A stretch of 64,000 nucleotides of DNA from Lepas anatifera (GCA_034440635.1 JAOTON010000204.1:372001-436000); one strand, 5' to 3'. Shown: positions 50,801 to 57,767, counted from the stretch's first letter. The notes: generated from the sequence alone by a model not told the origin. Made by a program: numbers and translations.

Positions 50801-53800
50801 TTATTGCCACTCCCGGACCGAAACATGCAGCCAGACTAACATTCGAAGGTATGTATTTAGTAGAGTATCAATATGTAGCACGATCTCAAAATTCCTAAAG
50901 GGGATACTTAACTAAGCACCTTACGGTAAAGGCCACCCTTTTGGACATATGTATCCACATGGTTACGGAATACATGTGGACATTTTGCAAAAGTATTCGG
51001 TCTAACTTTTGTTGCTACTACAATAACCTTTCACAATTATTGCTTGGGCACAGGAGCGGACGTATTTTTGCAGCACTAACTTCATATCTTTGGTACCTTT
51101 CCTTCGGTATATTTGATTACCCACGTTTTCTTAAGCACTTTTGTCATTAGAACTTTAATAATTGTTGGGGTTTAACGACGTACCAACAGCCAGGGTCACA
51201 CGGCGTCGCCAACTCTCACCCTGTTGGAAGGGATTTTGGGGATCAGATCGACTTATTCAGAGGCTCCGCCGGGACTTGAACCCGGGACCAGTGGCTTAGA
51301 GGACAAGGGTGTTATCCACTAAGCCACCTCATCCCCGTCATTAGAACTTTAATCATTCGTACATTTGCTTACGTGCTTTTGCGTACGTAGTTCAGTCATA
51401 AGTTTGTTTTCCATGCAATTTTTTTCTGCTCTACAACCATGGTAAAGTGCCAGTCATAGGTCACAGGATACGCCTTCGATGGCAAGGTTAGTACAGGTGT
51501 CGGCTTTGATGACGCGCACAGCACAGACGCCGCCTTTCGAGTAGGTGTGCATTTGTTGCACAGAGCGTGGGAAATAGTGATTGCTGCGCTTATCTGAATG
51601 TATGTGGGAACAACACAAAACCAATAAAAAGACAGCCCGAGTGAATATAATTCTGACATTAATTAATTTCTTCGCATCCATTTACGTTAGCAAGGAGCCG
51701 TGCCGACACGCAGCCGAGCGGTGCTCAGACGAGTGGGCCGCACCCGAGAAACAGTGACTGCGGGATGGTCACGAACTCGAGGGTTGCGACGTGGTGTGAA
51801 GGAAGAAGAGGAAGGAGTGGATTCGGGATGACTCGCCAGGGAGAGGAATGGACTCGGGACGGCTCACCATGGAGAGGAGTGGACCCATGACGACTCACCG
51901 GGAAGAGGAGTGGACACAGGACGACTCACCGGGAAGAGGAGTGGACTCTGGATGACTCACCAAGCAGAGGAGTGGACTCAGGATGACTCATCGGGGTGCA
52001 GAGTGAACTCAGATGGCTCACCGGGGAGAGGAGTGGACTCGGGATGACTCACCGGGGAGAGGAGTGGACTCGGGATGACTCACCGGGGAGAGGAGTGGAC
52101 TCGGGACTGGCAGAGGAGAGCAGGACTTACATGTATTGGTCTGGGTCCAATCTGCAACACAAACAAGGCTGTCAGGATCACACAGAGGGTCAAGGATAGT
52201 TCATGGGCGGATTCAAGACATTTTCATGCCTCAGTAACTGTCATATCACGTAAGACAAGAAGCTGGAACAATTAGGCACTATGCTTTCACAAATGTATTT
52301 CTAAAAATTCCAGTCTGATAATAAAAGGCTCATTCACTCCGAGATTTACGTTCAATCAAAATACTTTTTAGGTCGGAGGTCACTTACATGTGAACTTAGT
52401 TAACAACTAGTAACACCTCGATAGATTCGAAATGCAGCAGCTTTCTCCTGGGTTCACTAACATTTGTTTCTCGCAACGATAATACGCGTAGGACCAGGGA
52501 GTAGTTGGAGGACATAAGAACAGATGAAGGTGATAGTGATAACAAGAGGGTCAGCAGCAGCGCCCCTGGCTACGCCCACCTCTGCCCCCTGCTTAAGTGT
52601 GGGAAGAAAGCGAGAAGGTGAAGGCGCCTTTTTCGGGGAAAACGTTGCAGAAATGGGCTCATGAGTAGATAATGATGAGTTCAGGATAGCAGGCTTAGCT
52701 TGGATAGGATAGATTCGATCAAGCGTTATCGTTTAAAATCAGCCCTAGCACATCTGACCAAACACATAATGATCCGAGATATAAGATAGGTTTAGTTTAT
52801 TCCCGAATCATTGACAGGTTCAGTGATGTCTCATTTACGGATAAAGTTCAACATAAGCACATTGAGTCTAATAACGTTAACCTTCGCCCGGGTGGGGGGT
52901 CTTTTAGACCCCCTCGGGTTTTTCGAAGTGACCAAAAACGGCGGCGCGCGCTGTAAACTGGTCTAGCTGTTCCTTCATCATTTTTACATCTTTCCTGAAA
53001 ATTTTGGCTCAAGGTCATATCAGGTCAGGTCACCAGGTCAGGTGAAGTGACCTCACCTCAAAAATACTTAGGACGGCATAACTAAAAGAAGGGTTAATCG
53101 ATCAAGTTGAAACTCATACCACATCTTGGGCCCACCAGGAGCTACAACATTTGTTCGGGATTTTTGATATTGGTGACCTAAGGTCATGTGCAGAGCATGA
53201 CCTCCCCATTGACAATGCATGGGGAAAATCACGAAATGAGCTTTTCTCAGTAAGTATGGATGGAATCAACTTCAAACATCGGTTGCGACTTGCTCTTAGC
53301 CCATTTCTGAAGCTGATACCAAAATTTTTGACTTGTGACCTTTAAAAGGTCACCTTAGGTCAAATAAGCATTTTTGGTGTTTTTCTCTATAAATTTTGAA
53401 TTAACTAAGATAGAGCTTTTATTTTGTCACCAAAGTGTTTGTATAGTCACTGGAAGTCAAATGATATACATCATGACTATACCAGGTCAAGTTGGGTCAG
53501 ACCGTTGACCTGGGTCAGGTCAAATTCTTAAATTTGACCTGGCATAGCAATATCATATATCATTCGATTCGTATTGACGAGAGGATTGCAATGGTGCATA
53601 AACTATGGCTGTATCTTGTTTGGTTTGGAAGCTATTGGCGAAAACGTAAACGCCCTTATGCATGGGTGGCTATGGACATTCCCAAGAATATGCCCAATAT
53701 TTAGTGACCTGTAGCTCCCTAGGCTTTGACCTGACACGAAAATGAATGCCACTGTAATGAAGCGCATCTCAAGAGCTTTCGAATGGTGTTAGAAAATGTT

Positions 53801-56557
53801 TCTAGCTATCATAGTTTCTGAGATATAGGAGGTTTTCTTAGTACACCTCATATTAGCGATTTTGACCTATTTTGACCTCTGGTGACCTTGATATTGACCT
53901 GACAGAAAAATGACCGAAGTATTTTCGATATCATTTTCGAAGAGCTTTCGATTGCCGTTTTGGCTTTTTTAGCTCTTAGTTTTTGAGATCGTGGGGGTCT
54001 TTTTGCCCCCACCAGGGCGAAGGTGGCTCGTACCCGCCACCGGGGCAAGGGTTAACATTTAGCCTTAAAACACAGAAGTCATTTTGATGACAATAGAAAA
54101 AGTATAAACACAAAAATCCCCACAGATCCGACCCCGGTTCGTATTATAAGTGCAGGACCTCAAAAGTTTTTGGATCTCTTCCGCTAAATGATATCACGAG
54201 ATCCACCTGTTTATTAGCACTGCACAAAGATTTGCATGCTTTGGTATTCCAACATGCGTTCCTGGTTTTGGCGGTACTTCTGGAATTGGCGACATAAGAA
54301 ATCAAAGATGATGATGACAAAAAACGAGCTCCCCTTCGTGATTATTGCTCCATTTGGATGGCGGGGCTGGGTTCTTTAACACGCGCCCCGCTAGGGGGCG
54401 AAATTCGTCCCCCTCCTGGTTTTCCCCAGATAGCTCAAAAACGAAGAGCCGCAGAACAACGAAACTTACATTACCTTATCCCTGGTCAATTTTACATATC
54501 TGACCAAATTTTTGAGTTAAGGTCATGTCAGGTCAAGGAGCTATTCAAGGTCAAGTGACCCAACCTCAAAACCTAAAATCACGAGTTTGAAGCGGCGCCC
54601 AGTGAATATCAGCAAACTGATCAGTTTGAAACTTCCACAATATGACAAGTTCATTACGGTCTACAAAGTCTGCTACCTCGGAATTTTGATATTGTTGACC
54701 TAAGGTGGGGTCAATTTTTTTGGTCACCCCATTATAAGTCTATGGTAAAAAATAGAATGGGCTCGTTTTCAGTAAATACTGGATAGATAAAGCTTAAAAT
54801 CCTCAAACTGTCTATTCTTACCACGATCTTGACCATAAAGTTGAGTTTTTCAGCATCTGACCTCTCAAAGGTCATGACAGGTCACGGTAGCATAGAGTGA
54901 TTGTTTTGCCAATAACTTCTCACTGAATTGGGATAAAGCTCCCATTTTGCTTGCATTGTGTTTATATTGTCACGGGGAGTCGATTGATATGCAACATGAC
55001 CATACCAGGTCACTCTGTGACCCTGACCTAGTTCGAGGTCAGGTCATTTTCACTTTTGACCTAGCAAGGTCATATTATACATCATTCGATGCGCCGCGAT
55101 GAGAGGAATCCAACGATGCATAAAGATTTGCTCTAGCTCCCCTGAGGGCAGATCCAGAGAGATAAACGTACACTGCTCTGTTGTAAGCCTATGGAACCTT
55201 CTTTGACCTATGCTGACCTCAATATTGACCTGACATAAAAATTATTCTTGCAAAATCTCTTCGTCTTGTCAAGAGCTTTCGAACGCCGCCCATAATTTTC
55301 CTTTAGCTTTCGTGGGGAACGAGATACGGAGGGGGCGAAAAAGGCCCCTCCCCCAGGGGGGCGCGTCATGCCAGGGACCCCAGCGGGGCGCGTGTTAACA
55401 CAAGTTCTTTGATAACTTGACAGAGAAGCCCATCCCAAAGCCACAGGGAAGCCAAAAGACAGATAAGCCTATTCCACCCTCACCACCGTTAAATTCTCTC
55501 AAATTTGACCAAGTATCGTTTTCCGGCTACGAGCGGTTCTCCGAACACCTTCGAAAATCAGGTGGGAGGATTCCAACGGCCCCCTCCAGGCGCATGTCAA
55601 CAGCGTAAACAGCGTATGACTTTTTCGGCGGGGACACAACATTCATCTGGTGCCGAGCACCGATCGGAGGCACGTGCCCCCTCACCCTCACCCTGGGTTC
55701 CCTGACTGCGCCCCTGCCGTTACTGGTGTCGCCCAGTCTGGCTGGGATAGCACATAATTGTCACACAGAGAACCACAGTGGTCTCCCAGTCAGGCGCCCC
55801 GGCTACTTTCAGCGGCCCTGGCCGACGACAGACTGTCTCAGCTGGCAATGCCGCGGAAGGTGTATCTTCGCTACATGCAGTCAAGTTGAATCCACACTCA
55901 GGGACGTAGTGTATTTTGGCCGAGAGGCACTTGTATACATTTGGCACACCATTCATAGGGCATGGTGCACCGATATAGGGGAAGAACGTGTTCCCCGTGC
56001 ACCGTGGCTACCCCCCTCTGGCCCAGGCAATACTTAAAGCGACGAAGGGGTTCACGTCCTCAGCAACATCACAGAATCGTCACTGCTGTTACCTCTTCAC
56101 ATATTCAATAGCCCACGATCACCGATTGCATGAATAAGCTCACAACAGCGAGGTGTTCCCACTTGACCTCCAGAGGACACTACCCAGCGCTTAAACTGAC
56201 AAGCAATATACTGGACATAGGCTCGAAGTTGCATAAGTAGTGAGGCACTGCCCACACATCAGAAGAAAGTTGGAAAGGAAAACCACCTCCACTGCGCCAG
56301 GGTTCGTGGGTAGTGGCTATCCCTAGGACATATCTAAAAAAAACTGTTTTTTCATACTGTGTGCTCGCCGTATCAATGATAAAAAGTTGCCCGACACTGT
56401 ACAAGGTAATCGACATGTTTCACCACGAATTCAATGCTTAATGAACTTACCCAGAATTGCTTGCAGTGGTTGCGTTGATTGAATGAATTCTGAGTTTTTG
56501 AGCAATATCCTTCAGCTCTTGGACACCTTTTGCTTCTGGCTTGTGGTAGTCCTCCAT
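17653..56557 (-). CDS. Transketolase, 11 coding exons with two alternative first exons
   Basis: Thiamine-diphosphate enzyme of the non-oxidative pentose phosphate pathway. It moves two-carbon ketol units between sugar phosphates in the cytosol. Coding parts: 56451-56557 or 41911-42008, then 28753-28899, 28065-28368, 26908-27028, 25561-25644, 25167-25356, 24873-24997, 24282-24618, 23100-23209, 18748-18937, 17653-17825. All junctions are GT-AG and all phases agree, except for one extra base in exon 2. Predicted length is 628 aa (human enzyme 623). Placed residues: H37 in GHPTS, H77 in KGHAAP, H110 in EGHP, D155 in GDGE, N185 in DVNR, H262 in WHGKP, and the cofactor Glu372 in YIAEQN (human E366). 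The order N-terminal PP domain, Pyr domain (from about 318), C-terminal domain (from about 490) is complete. Introns occupy about 95% of the span and are full of repeats. The call is secure; the two-promoter reading is inference. Confidence 0.95.
17826..18747 (-). repeat. Intron 10: almost wholly three adjoining minisatellites
   Basis: The 922-bp intron consists of a 27-bp repeat (17847-18035, cgtcactg(c/t)acgacggggtac-type, seven units), a ~47-bp repeat (about 18040-18405, with ccgtcactgtccaacacagc and gcgccacacagcacacaa) and an 18-bp repeat (about 18420-18740, gtcccctgcctggtatta). Only about 20 bases at the acceptor and a few at the donor lie outside them. Long ORFs over this stretch are repeat artefacts. 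Confidence 0.9.
18748..18937 (-). CDS. Transketolase exon 10
   Basis: Acceptor gccgccag|GTG, donor GCAG|GTAGGA. Encodes residues 509-571, including [20 protein letters not shown] and [12 protein letters not shown], ending VEDHYPA. This is the transketolase C-terminal domain. Both phases fit the neighbouring exons (0 in, 1 out). Confidence 0.93.
18938..23099. other. Intron 9; no separate gene
   Basis: 4.16 kb of non-coding DNA. It contains a short tandem repeat at about 20940-21110 (listed separately). ORFs here are short and unrecognised. Nothing conserved in the transketolase protein is missing between exons 9 and 10, so no hidden coding exon of this gene is expected. Confidence 0.7.
20940..21110. 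repeat. ~32-36-bp degenerate tandem repeat in intron 9
   Basis: The phrase ccatgcca(t/a)gaa(g/a)caatag recurs about five times (for example near 20966, 20999, 21030), with variable tails of taaacataatacac type. Confidence 0.75.
23100..23209 (-). CDS. Transketolase exon 9
   Basis: Acceptor gacggcag|GC, donor GACACG|GTGAGT. Completes Gly472 and encodes [20 protein letters not shown] through KQSGDDT (473-508). Matches the [11 protein letters not shown] region of animal transketolases. Confidence 0.93.
23210..24281. other. Intron 8
   Basis: Non-coding. It includes a C10 run at 23071-23080 just outside its exon-9 edge, and a GC-rich part (23560-23760) with two copies of ctctataacggt. No gene was seen. 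Confidence 0.6.
24282..24618 (-). CDS. Transketolase exon 8 (cofactor Glu, [15 protein letters not shown])
   Basis: Acceptor ctccacag|GCG, donor CCAG|GTGAGA. Encodes residues 360-471: YIAEQN with the Glu that activates thiamine diphosphate, [40 protein letters not shown] and [12 protein letters not shown]. This is the most conserved part of the Pyr domain; every invariant residue I could check is present. Overlapping frames of similar length on both strands are shadows. Confidence 0.95.
24873..24997 (-). CDS. Transketolase exon 7
   Basis: Acceptor gcgacag|GC, donor AAG|GTGAGT. Encodes [18 protein letters not shown] and [19 protein letters not shown] (319-359). The open frame continues upstream ([10 protein letters not shown]), but that part is intronic, since phase and family alignment need the acceptor at 24998-24999. 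Confidence 0.92.
25167..25356 (-). CDS. Transketolase exon 6
   Basis: Acceptor gactcccag|GTG, donor CTGG|GTGAGT. Encodes [13 protein letters not shown] through NEPPSYKLG (255-318). WHGKP holds the substrate-binding His (His262 here, His258 in human; the 4-residue offset comes from small insertions in exons 4-5). Confidence 0.92.
25561..25644 (-). CDS. Transketolase exon 5
   Basis: Acceptor tttccacag|GCT, donor GCGGAG|GTTGGT (a weaker GT donor). Encodes [20 protein letters not shown] and KGKDFIAE (227-254), 28 codons, phase 0 at both ends. Confidence 0.9.
25645..26907. other. Intron 4
   Basis: Non-coding. Begins with the unusual donor AAG|GTCAGC. No repeat or embedded gene was recognised. 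Confidence 0.6.
26908..27028 (-). CDS. Transketolase exon 4
   Basis: Acceptor gccggcag|T, donor GTGAAG|GTCAGC. Encodes R186 (completed) [20 protein letters not shown] and [16 protein letters not shown] (187-226). Matches the human LGQSDPAPLQ...IIVDGH segment. Confidence 0.92.
27035..27775 (-). repeat. 25-bp minisatellite filling most of intron 3
   Basis: Plus-strand unit cagactgcacttacccacca plus caaca, repeated about 25-30 times with drift toward 27.7 kb. On the gene strand each unit reads GGTAAGTGCAGTCTG, which carries a consensus 5' splice site next to a CAG. The array begins within 10 bases of exon 4's acceptor. Frames through it are artefacts. Confidence 0.92.
28065..28368 (-). CDS. Transketolase exon 3 (ThDP/metal site)
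   Basis: Acceptor tgcggcag|CT, donor AATCG|GTGAGC. Encodes A85 to N185, including [21 protein letters not shown] (His110), [20 protein letters not shown] and the GDGE metal/pyrophosphate motif (D155), ending FDVNR (N185). This residue numbering coincides with the human enzyme. Confidence 0.95.
28753..28899 (-). CDS. Transketolase exon 2, with an apparent 1-nt insertion
   Basis: Acceptor ctccgcag|GC, donor GCCG|GTAAGC. From [16 protein letters not shown] onward it reads cleanly to [11 protein letters not shown] (His77). The exon is 147 bp, but the phases on either side require 146. The first codons should be G-HPTSC, yet a run of three C (gene strand; ggg at 28893-28895) replaces two and shifts the frame after H-P. 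It is either a homopolymer assembly error or a real frameshift allele. Confidence 0.9.
28900..29925. other. Start of intron 1; nothing recognised
   Basis: Non-coding. Short ORFs on both strands, no family match, and no defined repeat until the TTAA element at 29926. Confidence 0.55.
29926..31152 (+). mobile_element. TTAA-bounded non-autonomous element, copy E3
   Basis: TTAA at 29926-29929 and 31149-31152. The left terminus is ccttcgcccgggtgggggg; the 3' end is ccaccagggcgaagg, spacer tggctcgtaccc, then gccaccggggcaaggg before TTAA (doubled terminus). The body is nearly the same as E5 (52877-54055), with long identical stretches. The AGGTCA-rich tract (30060-30130) includes tcaaggtca (30065-30073), an extended half-site. 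A ~79-codon frame (30163-30402) is shared with E5 but lacks features of a real protein. It lies in intron 1 of transketolase. Confidence 0.8.
31153..36129. other. Intron 1 segment; no gene recognised
   Basis: About 5 kb of intronic DNA with a GAGTT-type repeat at 31459-31612. Many short overlapping ORFs occur (for example 31676-32446 and 33485-33816), none with a recognisable domain or splice context. An antisense gene cannot be excluded. Confidence 0.5.
31459..31612. repeat. Degenerate GAGTTGAGT(C) short tandem repeat
   Basis: Reiterated gagttgagt/gagtcgg words over about 150 bases, with increasing drift in both directions. Confidence 0.85.
36140..38070 (-). pseudogene. Non-LTR retrotransposon (Jockey/CR1-like) reverse transcriptase relic
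   Basis: Pieces in order on the minus strand: a linker between endonuclease and RT (37718-38068, ends [21 protein letters not shown]), RT fingers (36981-37304, [20 protein letters not shown] and NQFGFQK), [14 protein letters not shown] near 36970 in another frame, palm with [16 protein letters not shown] motif (36500-36823; YADDTALLF), and thumb/C-terminal part (36174-36503, [14 protein letters not shown]). Frameshifts and stops separate the pieces and the endonuclease is missing, so the copy is dead and 5'-truncated. It is in the sense direction inside transketolase intron 1. Confidence 0.88.
38133..38422. mobile_element. GGCGCC-rich MITE-like element
   Basis: Starts cagaggcgatccagggtttcc and ends near cagggtccacctg. 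Repeated gggggcgc and ggggcgcc words are shared, inverted, with 11391-11598. The flanking 8-mers match poorly, so this is an old copy with approximate limits. Confidence 0.45.
38462..38615. repeat. ~75-bp tandem duplication
   Basis: Two units share tctcaggcgccc, ttttgaaaaaggtgcgcccc, gctgtgtc and ggcagtttg(t/c)(g/a)ggag at the same order and spacing (about 38463 and 38535). Confidence 0.8.
38845..39676 (+). mobile_element. TTAA-bounded non-autonomous element, copy E4
   Basis: TTAA at 38845-38848 and 39673-39676. The left terminus is cacgcgcattgacggggg. The 3' end has ccccgtcaatgcg twice, separated by aaggtggctcaga, then cgtg and TTAA. AGGTCA words at 38985, 38995, 39000 and 39013; an 11-nt arm TGACCTGACCT, one C, then its exact inverse (39315-39337); and TGACCTAGCAAGGTCA (39348-39363). 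It is the best-preserved copy of its subfamily. Confidence 0.8.
39677..41910. other. Intron 1 segment; no gene recognised
   Basis: Non-coding. At 41225-41420, gggcgccgaaag and, inverted, ccaggggcgccgcc might be the ends of another MITE; the evidence is weak. Confidence 0.45.
41911..42008 (-). CDS. Transketolase alternative first exon 1b
   Basis: ATG at 42006-42008. Encodes [20 protein letters not shown] plus [12 protein letters not shown], then GG|GTAAGC, the same phase-2 Gly junction as exon 1a. It matches the transketolase N-terminus (QELKDxAxKLRIHSI) but lacks the usual YHKP start. It is GC-rich like the constant exons. It lies in the intron downstream of exon 1a, so transcripts would use one or the other. 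No convincing acceptor precedes the ATG, suggesting its own promoter. Confidence 0.85.
42295..43245. repeat. 27-bp minisatellite upstream of exon 1b
   Basis: Unit cgaccagctgagcacgtcac plus tcagtaa, about 35 copies. It is very regular at 42840-43070 and degraded by small deletions at 42300-42830 and by substitutions (cgatcagcc) after 43070. The 190-codon and 93-codon frames over it are artefacts. It starts about 290 bases upstream of exon 1b. Confidence 0.95.
43615..43692 (+). mobile_element. SINE head fragment (tRNA-like)
   Basis: gggatgagtggctcagtgga is homologous to the head of the SINE at 51160-51336, with box A (tggctcagtgg) and box B (gggttcaagtcc). The acceptor-stem partner and the SINE body are missing, so it is not a functional tRNA gene. 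Confidence 0.65.
43693..44394. other. Intron 1a segment; nothing recognised
   Basis: Non-coding between the SINE fragment and the next minisatellite. Confidence 0.5.
44395..45310. repeat. 23-bp minisatellite
   Basis: Unit gactggactcgcccagactg plus gca, about 35-40 copies. Regular at 44630-45060; flanked by diverged units (cagatcagtggactgg) on the left and shortened, deletion-scarred units on the right. The 219-codon frame across it is an artefact (repeats of [18 protein letters not shown] phrases). Confidence 0.95.
45311..48424. other. Intron 1a segment; no gene recognised
   Basis: Three kb without exon-like features. At 48149-48186 ggggcttcccagtcagag occurs twice in tandem. Confidence 0.5.
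48425..48600. repeat. 18-bp minisatellite
   Basis: Unit gatccagtcaaccaacgc, about nine copies, with cattcaaccaa(g/c)cc variants. Confidence 0.92.
49652..49768. repeat. ~60-bp tandem duplication
   Basis: Two units share (a)gctttc(t/c)a, actatcttga or attatcttga, (a)taagcgac/acaagcgat and tacgtgaaaacacggag in the same order. Confidence 0.8.
50171..50361. mobile_element. hAT-like MITE
   Basis: Termini cagtggcggatccaagg and cttggatccgccaatg; flanks ttgaggag and tcgaggaa match at 6 of 8. Interior about 190 bp, non-coding. Confidence 0.65.
51160..51336 (-). mobile_element. Intact tRNA-derived SINE with 17-bp target duplication
   Basis: Flanked by gtcattagaactttaat at 51043-51059 offset by one base block (51143-51159) and again at 51337-51353, a perfect duplication. 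On the minus strand: head with box A tggcttagtgg and box B gggttcaagtcc, then a body (caacagggtgagagttggc, gccgtgtgaccctggc) and the 3' end cgttaaaccccaacaatt. Truncated relatives lie at 2307-2420 and 43615-43692. Confidence 0.88.
51454..51681 (-). CDS. Unrecognised 75-codon frame with signal-peptide-like start
   Basis: Starts [20 protein letters not shown], a basic then hydrophobic N-terminus resembling a signal peptide. It is followed by a short polar stretch and [21 protein letters not shown] recognise no family, see no supporting splice sites or neighbours, and a chance ORF is more likely than a gene. It lies in intron 1a of transketolase. Confidence 0.12.
   Translation of the reverse strand: MDAKKLINVRIIFTRAVFLLVLCCSHIHSDKRSNHYFPRSVQQMHTYSKGGVCAVRVIKADTCTNLAIEGVSCDL
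51825..52110. repeat. 31-bp minisatellite
   Basis: Unit ccggggagaggagtggactc plus gggatgactca, about nine copies; the last three are identical (repeat starts at 52021 and 52052). On the gene strand each unit contains GGTGAGTCA followed by a pyrimidine-rich stretch. Confidence 0.92.
52111..52876. other. Intron 1a segment; nothing recognised
   Basis: Non-coding spacer before the TTAA element at 52877. Confidence 0.5.
52877..54055 (+). mobile_element. TTAA-bounded non-autonomous element, copy E5
   Basis: TTAA at 52877-52880 and 54052-54055. Same subfamily as E3, with the same termini and doubled 3' motif. Differs from E3 by a small deletion in the left part (gcgcgcgctgtaaactgg) and scattered substitutions. 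Includes tcaaggtca at 53009-53017. Close similarity between E3 and E5 points to relatively recent movement. Confidence 0.8.
54056..54375. other. Spacer between E5 and E6
   Basis: Nothing recognised. Confidence 0.5.
54376..55398 (+). mobile_element. TTAA-bounded non-autonomous element, copy E6
   Basis: TTAA at 54376-54379 and 55395-55398. The left terminus is cacgcgccccgctaggggg. The 3' end is ccaggggggcgcgt, spacer catgccagggac, then cccagcggggcgcgtg and TTAA: the same doubled layout with a different motif. The interior parallels E4 in order, including TGACCTAGCAAGGTCA at 55057-55072 and the atcattcgatgcg phrase after it. Confidence 0.78.
55484..55542. repeat. Dispersed repeat fragment shared with 15454-15513
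   Basis: ccaccgttaaattctctcaa, then caagtatcgtttt and gagcggttctcc, in register with the 15-kb copy. Confidence 0.55.
55543..56450. other. Proximal intron 1a; nothing recognised
   Basis: Non-coding sequence downstream of exon 1a. Confidence 0.5.
56451..56557 (-). CDS. Transketolase canonical first coding exon 1a
   Basis: ATG at 56555-56557. Encodes [20 protein letters not shown] plus [15 protein letters not shown], ending TCTGG|GTAAGT. YHKP and [16 protein letters not shown] are typical of arthropod transketolases. Twelve bases upstream of the ATG is a good acceptor (ccgtgttttcag|ACGA) after a T-rich tract, so a non-coding 5' exon probably lies farther upstream. Codon use is AT-richer than in the other exons. 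Confidence 0.92.
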
Positions 56558-57612
56558 GATCAATGTCGTCTGAAAACACGGCAGAACAGTAAAAACAACT
56601 TATCTTAAAAACATGCTAAATTCCACTTGTTCTCTTTTAAACTACGTTCTTTCATTTTTCACCACCAAAAACACGTTCACACAATCAAAATGTAATGTGT
56701 TGGTTACATTGCGCAGAACACGGATACATACAGTCGTGAAAAAATGTAAAACGTGGAATATAGAAATTCATGAAAGAACGTATTCATATCCATGAAAGAA
56801 CGTAGCATCATGCTGCGGTTGCGAAAAAGCGAAAAATATGGCATCGCTTAAATGCGTTTTTTATCATCATTTACGCGTGATGCGTTGCAGTCATTGCTAT
56901 GCTTGTACAGATGTGTCCAAGCGTTTTGCTTTACAGATATCCCAGCTAAACTGCTTTGAAATTCGTATGTTGAAAAATATCTAAAATCGTATTTGACAAA
57001 CAATTAGGACGGGAACTAGTGAAAAGTCTGCTGGGGAGGCGATCATTTGGCAGGTGCGCCGACTCTCGCATTCCAGGGGAAAACGTTTCAGAGAGCGCTG
57101 AGTACCTATGGGCAGATCCAGGATTTCCGATCGGGGGAGGGGGAGGGAAGTGGGCTGAAGGGGGCGCATTCGGACCAATGTTGTGCCATTGCTAAACAGC
57201 GGGACCATCATGCGGTACCAGGACCAGGAGCCGGATGATGGTCCCGGGAGAGCGGATAGTGCTGCGACGGATAGCCCCGTCCGAGCACTATCCGCACTGG
57301 GGTATATCTAGCCATTTTGGCCGCTAGGTGGCACTCCCAGATGATTTCCAAAATGCATGAGATTGGTCATGCTGGTGCTTTGGGGCCAGCGTCACAGTCT
57401 TTCACAAAAGGTAGATTTTTTCTGTAAATGGAAGTAGCTTCTACGGGAAATCCAAGAACTCTCAAAAATGGTCGAAATTGTAAATTTCGGCCAGTAGGCA
57501 GCACCTCACGCCCCTCGTCGATTTTCAAAGTATTGTGGATCTAAGCGTTTTGCACCTGTCACAAAAATACGATAACAAGAGAAGCCAGTTTAGAAAAACT
57601 AATATAATGTGG
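56558..57612. other. Upstream of exon 1a; possible MITE fragment
   Basis: No 5' UTR exon or promoter motif could be fixed. Near 57112 gcagatccaggatttccgat starts a GGCGCC/hAT-type element whose right end I could not find. Confidence 0.4.
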
Positions 57613-57767
57613 CAGTGGCGGATACAAGGGGGACCATGGGCACTCAAACCCCCCCGAATGTCAGGATACCTATATTTAATGCATAGCCGGAGGCTGTCCC
57701 GAGTGGCGATGTCGGGGAGGCTCGAGCCCCCTAGCCCCCTCCAAATGAGACCCTGGATCCGCCACTG
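57613..57767. mobile_element. hAT-like MITE
   Basis: Termini cagtggcggatacaagg and ctggatccgccactg. Flanks taatgtgg (57605-57612) and taatgggg (57768-57775) match at 7 of 8. 155 bp, non-coding. Confidence 0.8.

Larger units (their letters stand above)
48601..51159. other. Intron 1a segment; MITE and short duplication only
   Basis: Contains a hAT-like MITE (50171-50361) and a ~60-bp duplication (49652-49768), listed separately. A proline-rich frame at 48727-49040 is low-complexity and unsupported. Confidence 0.5.
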
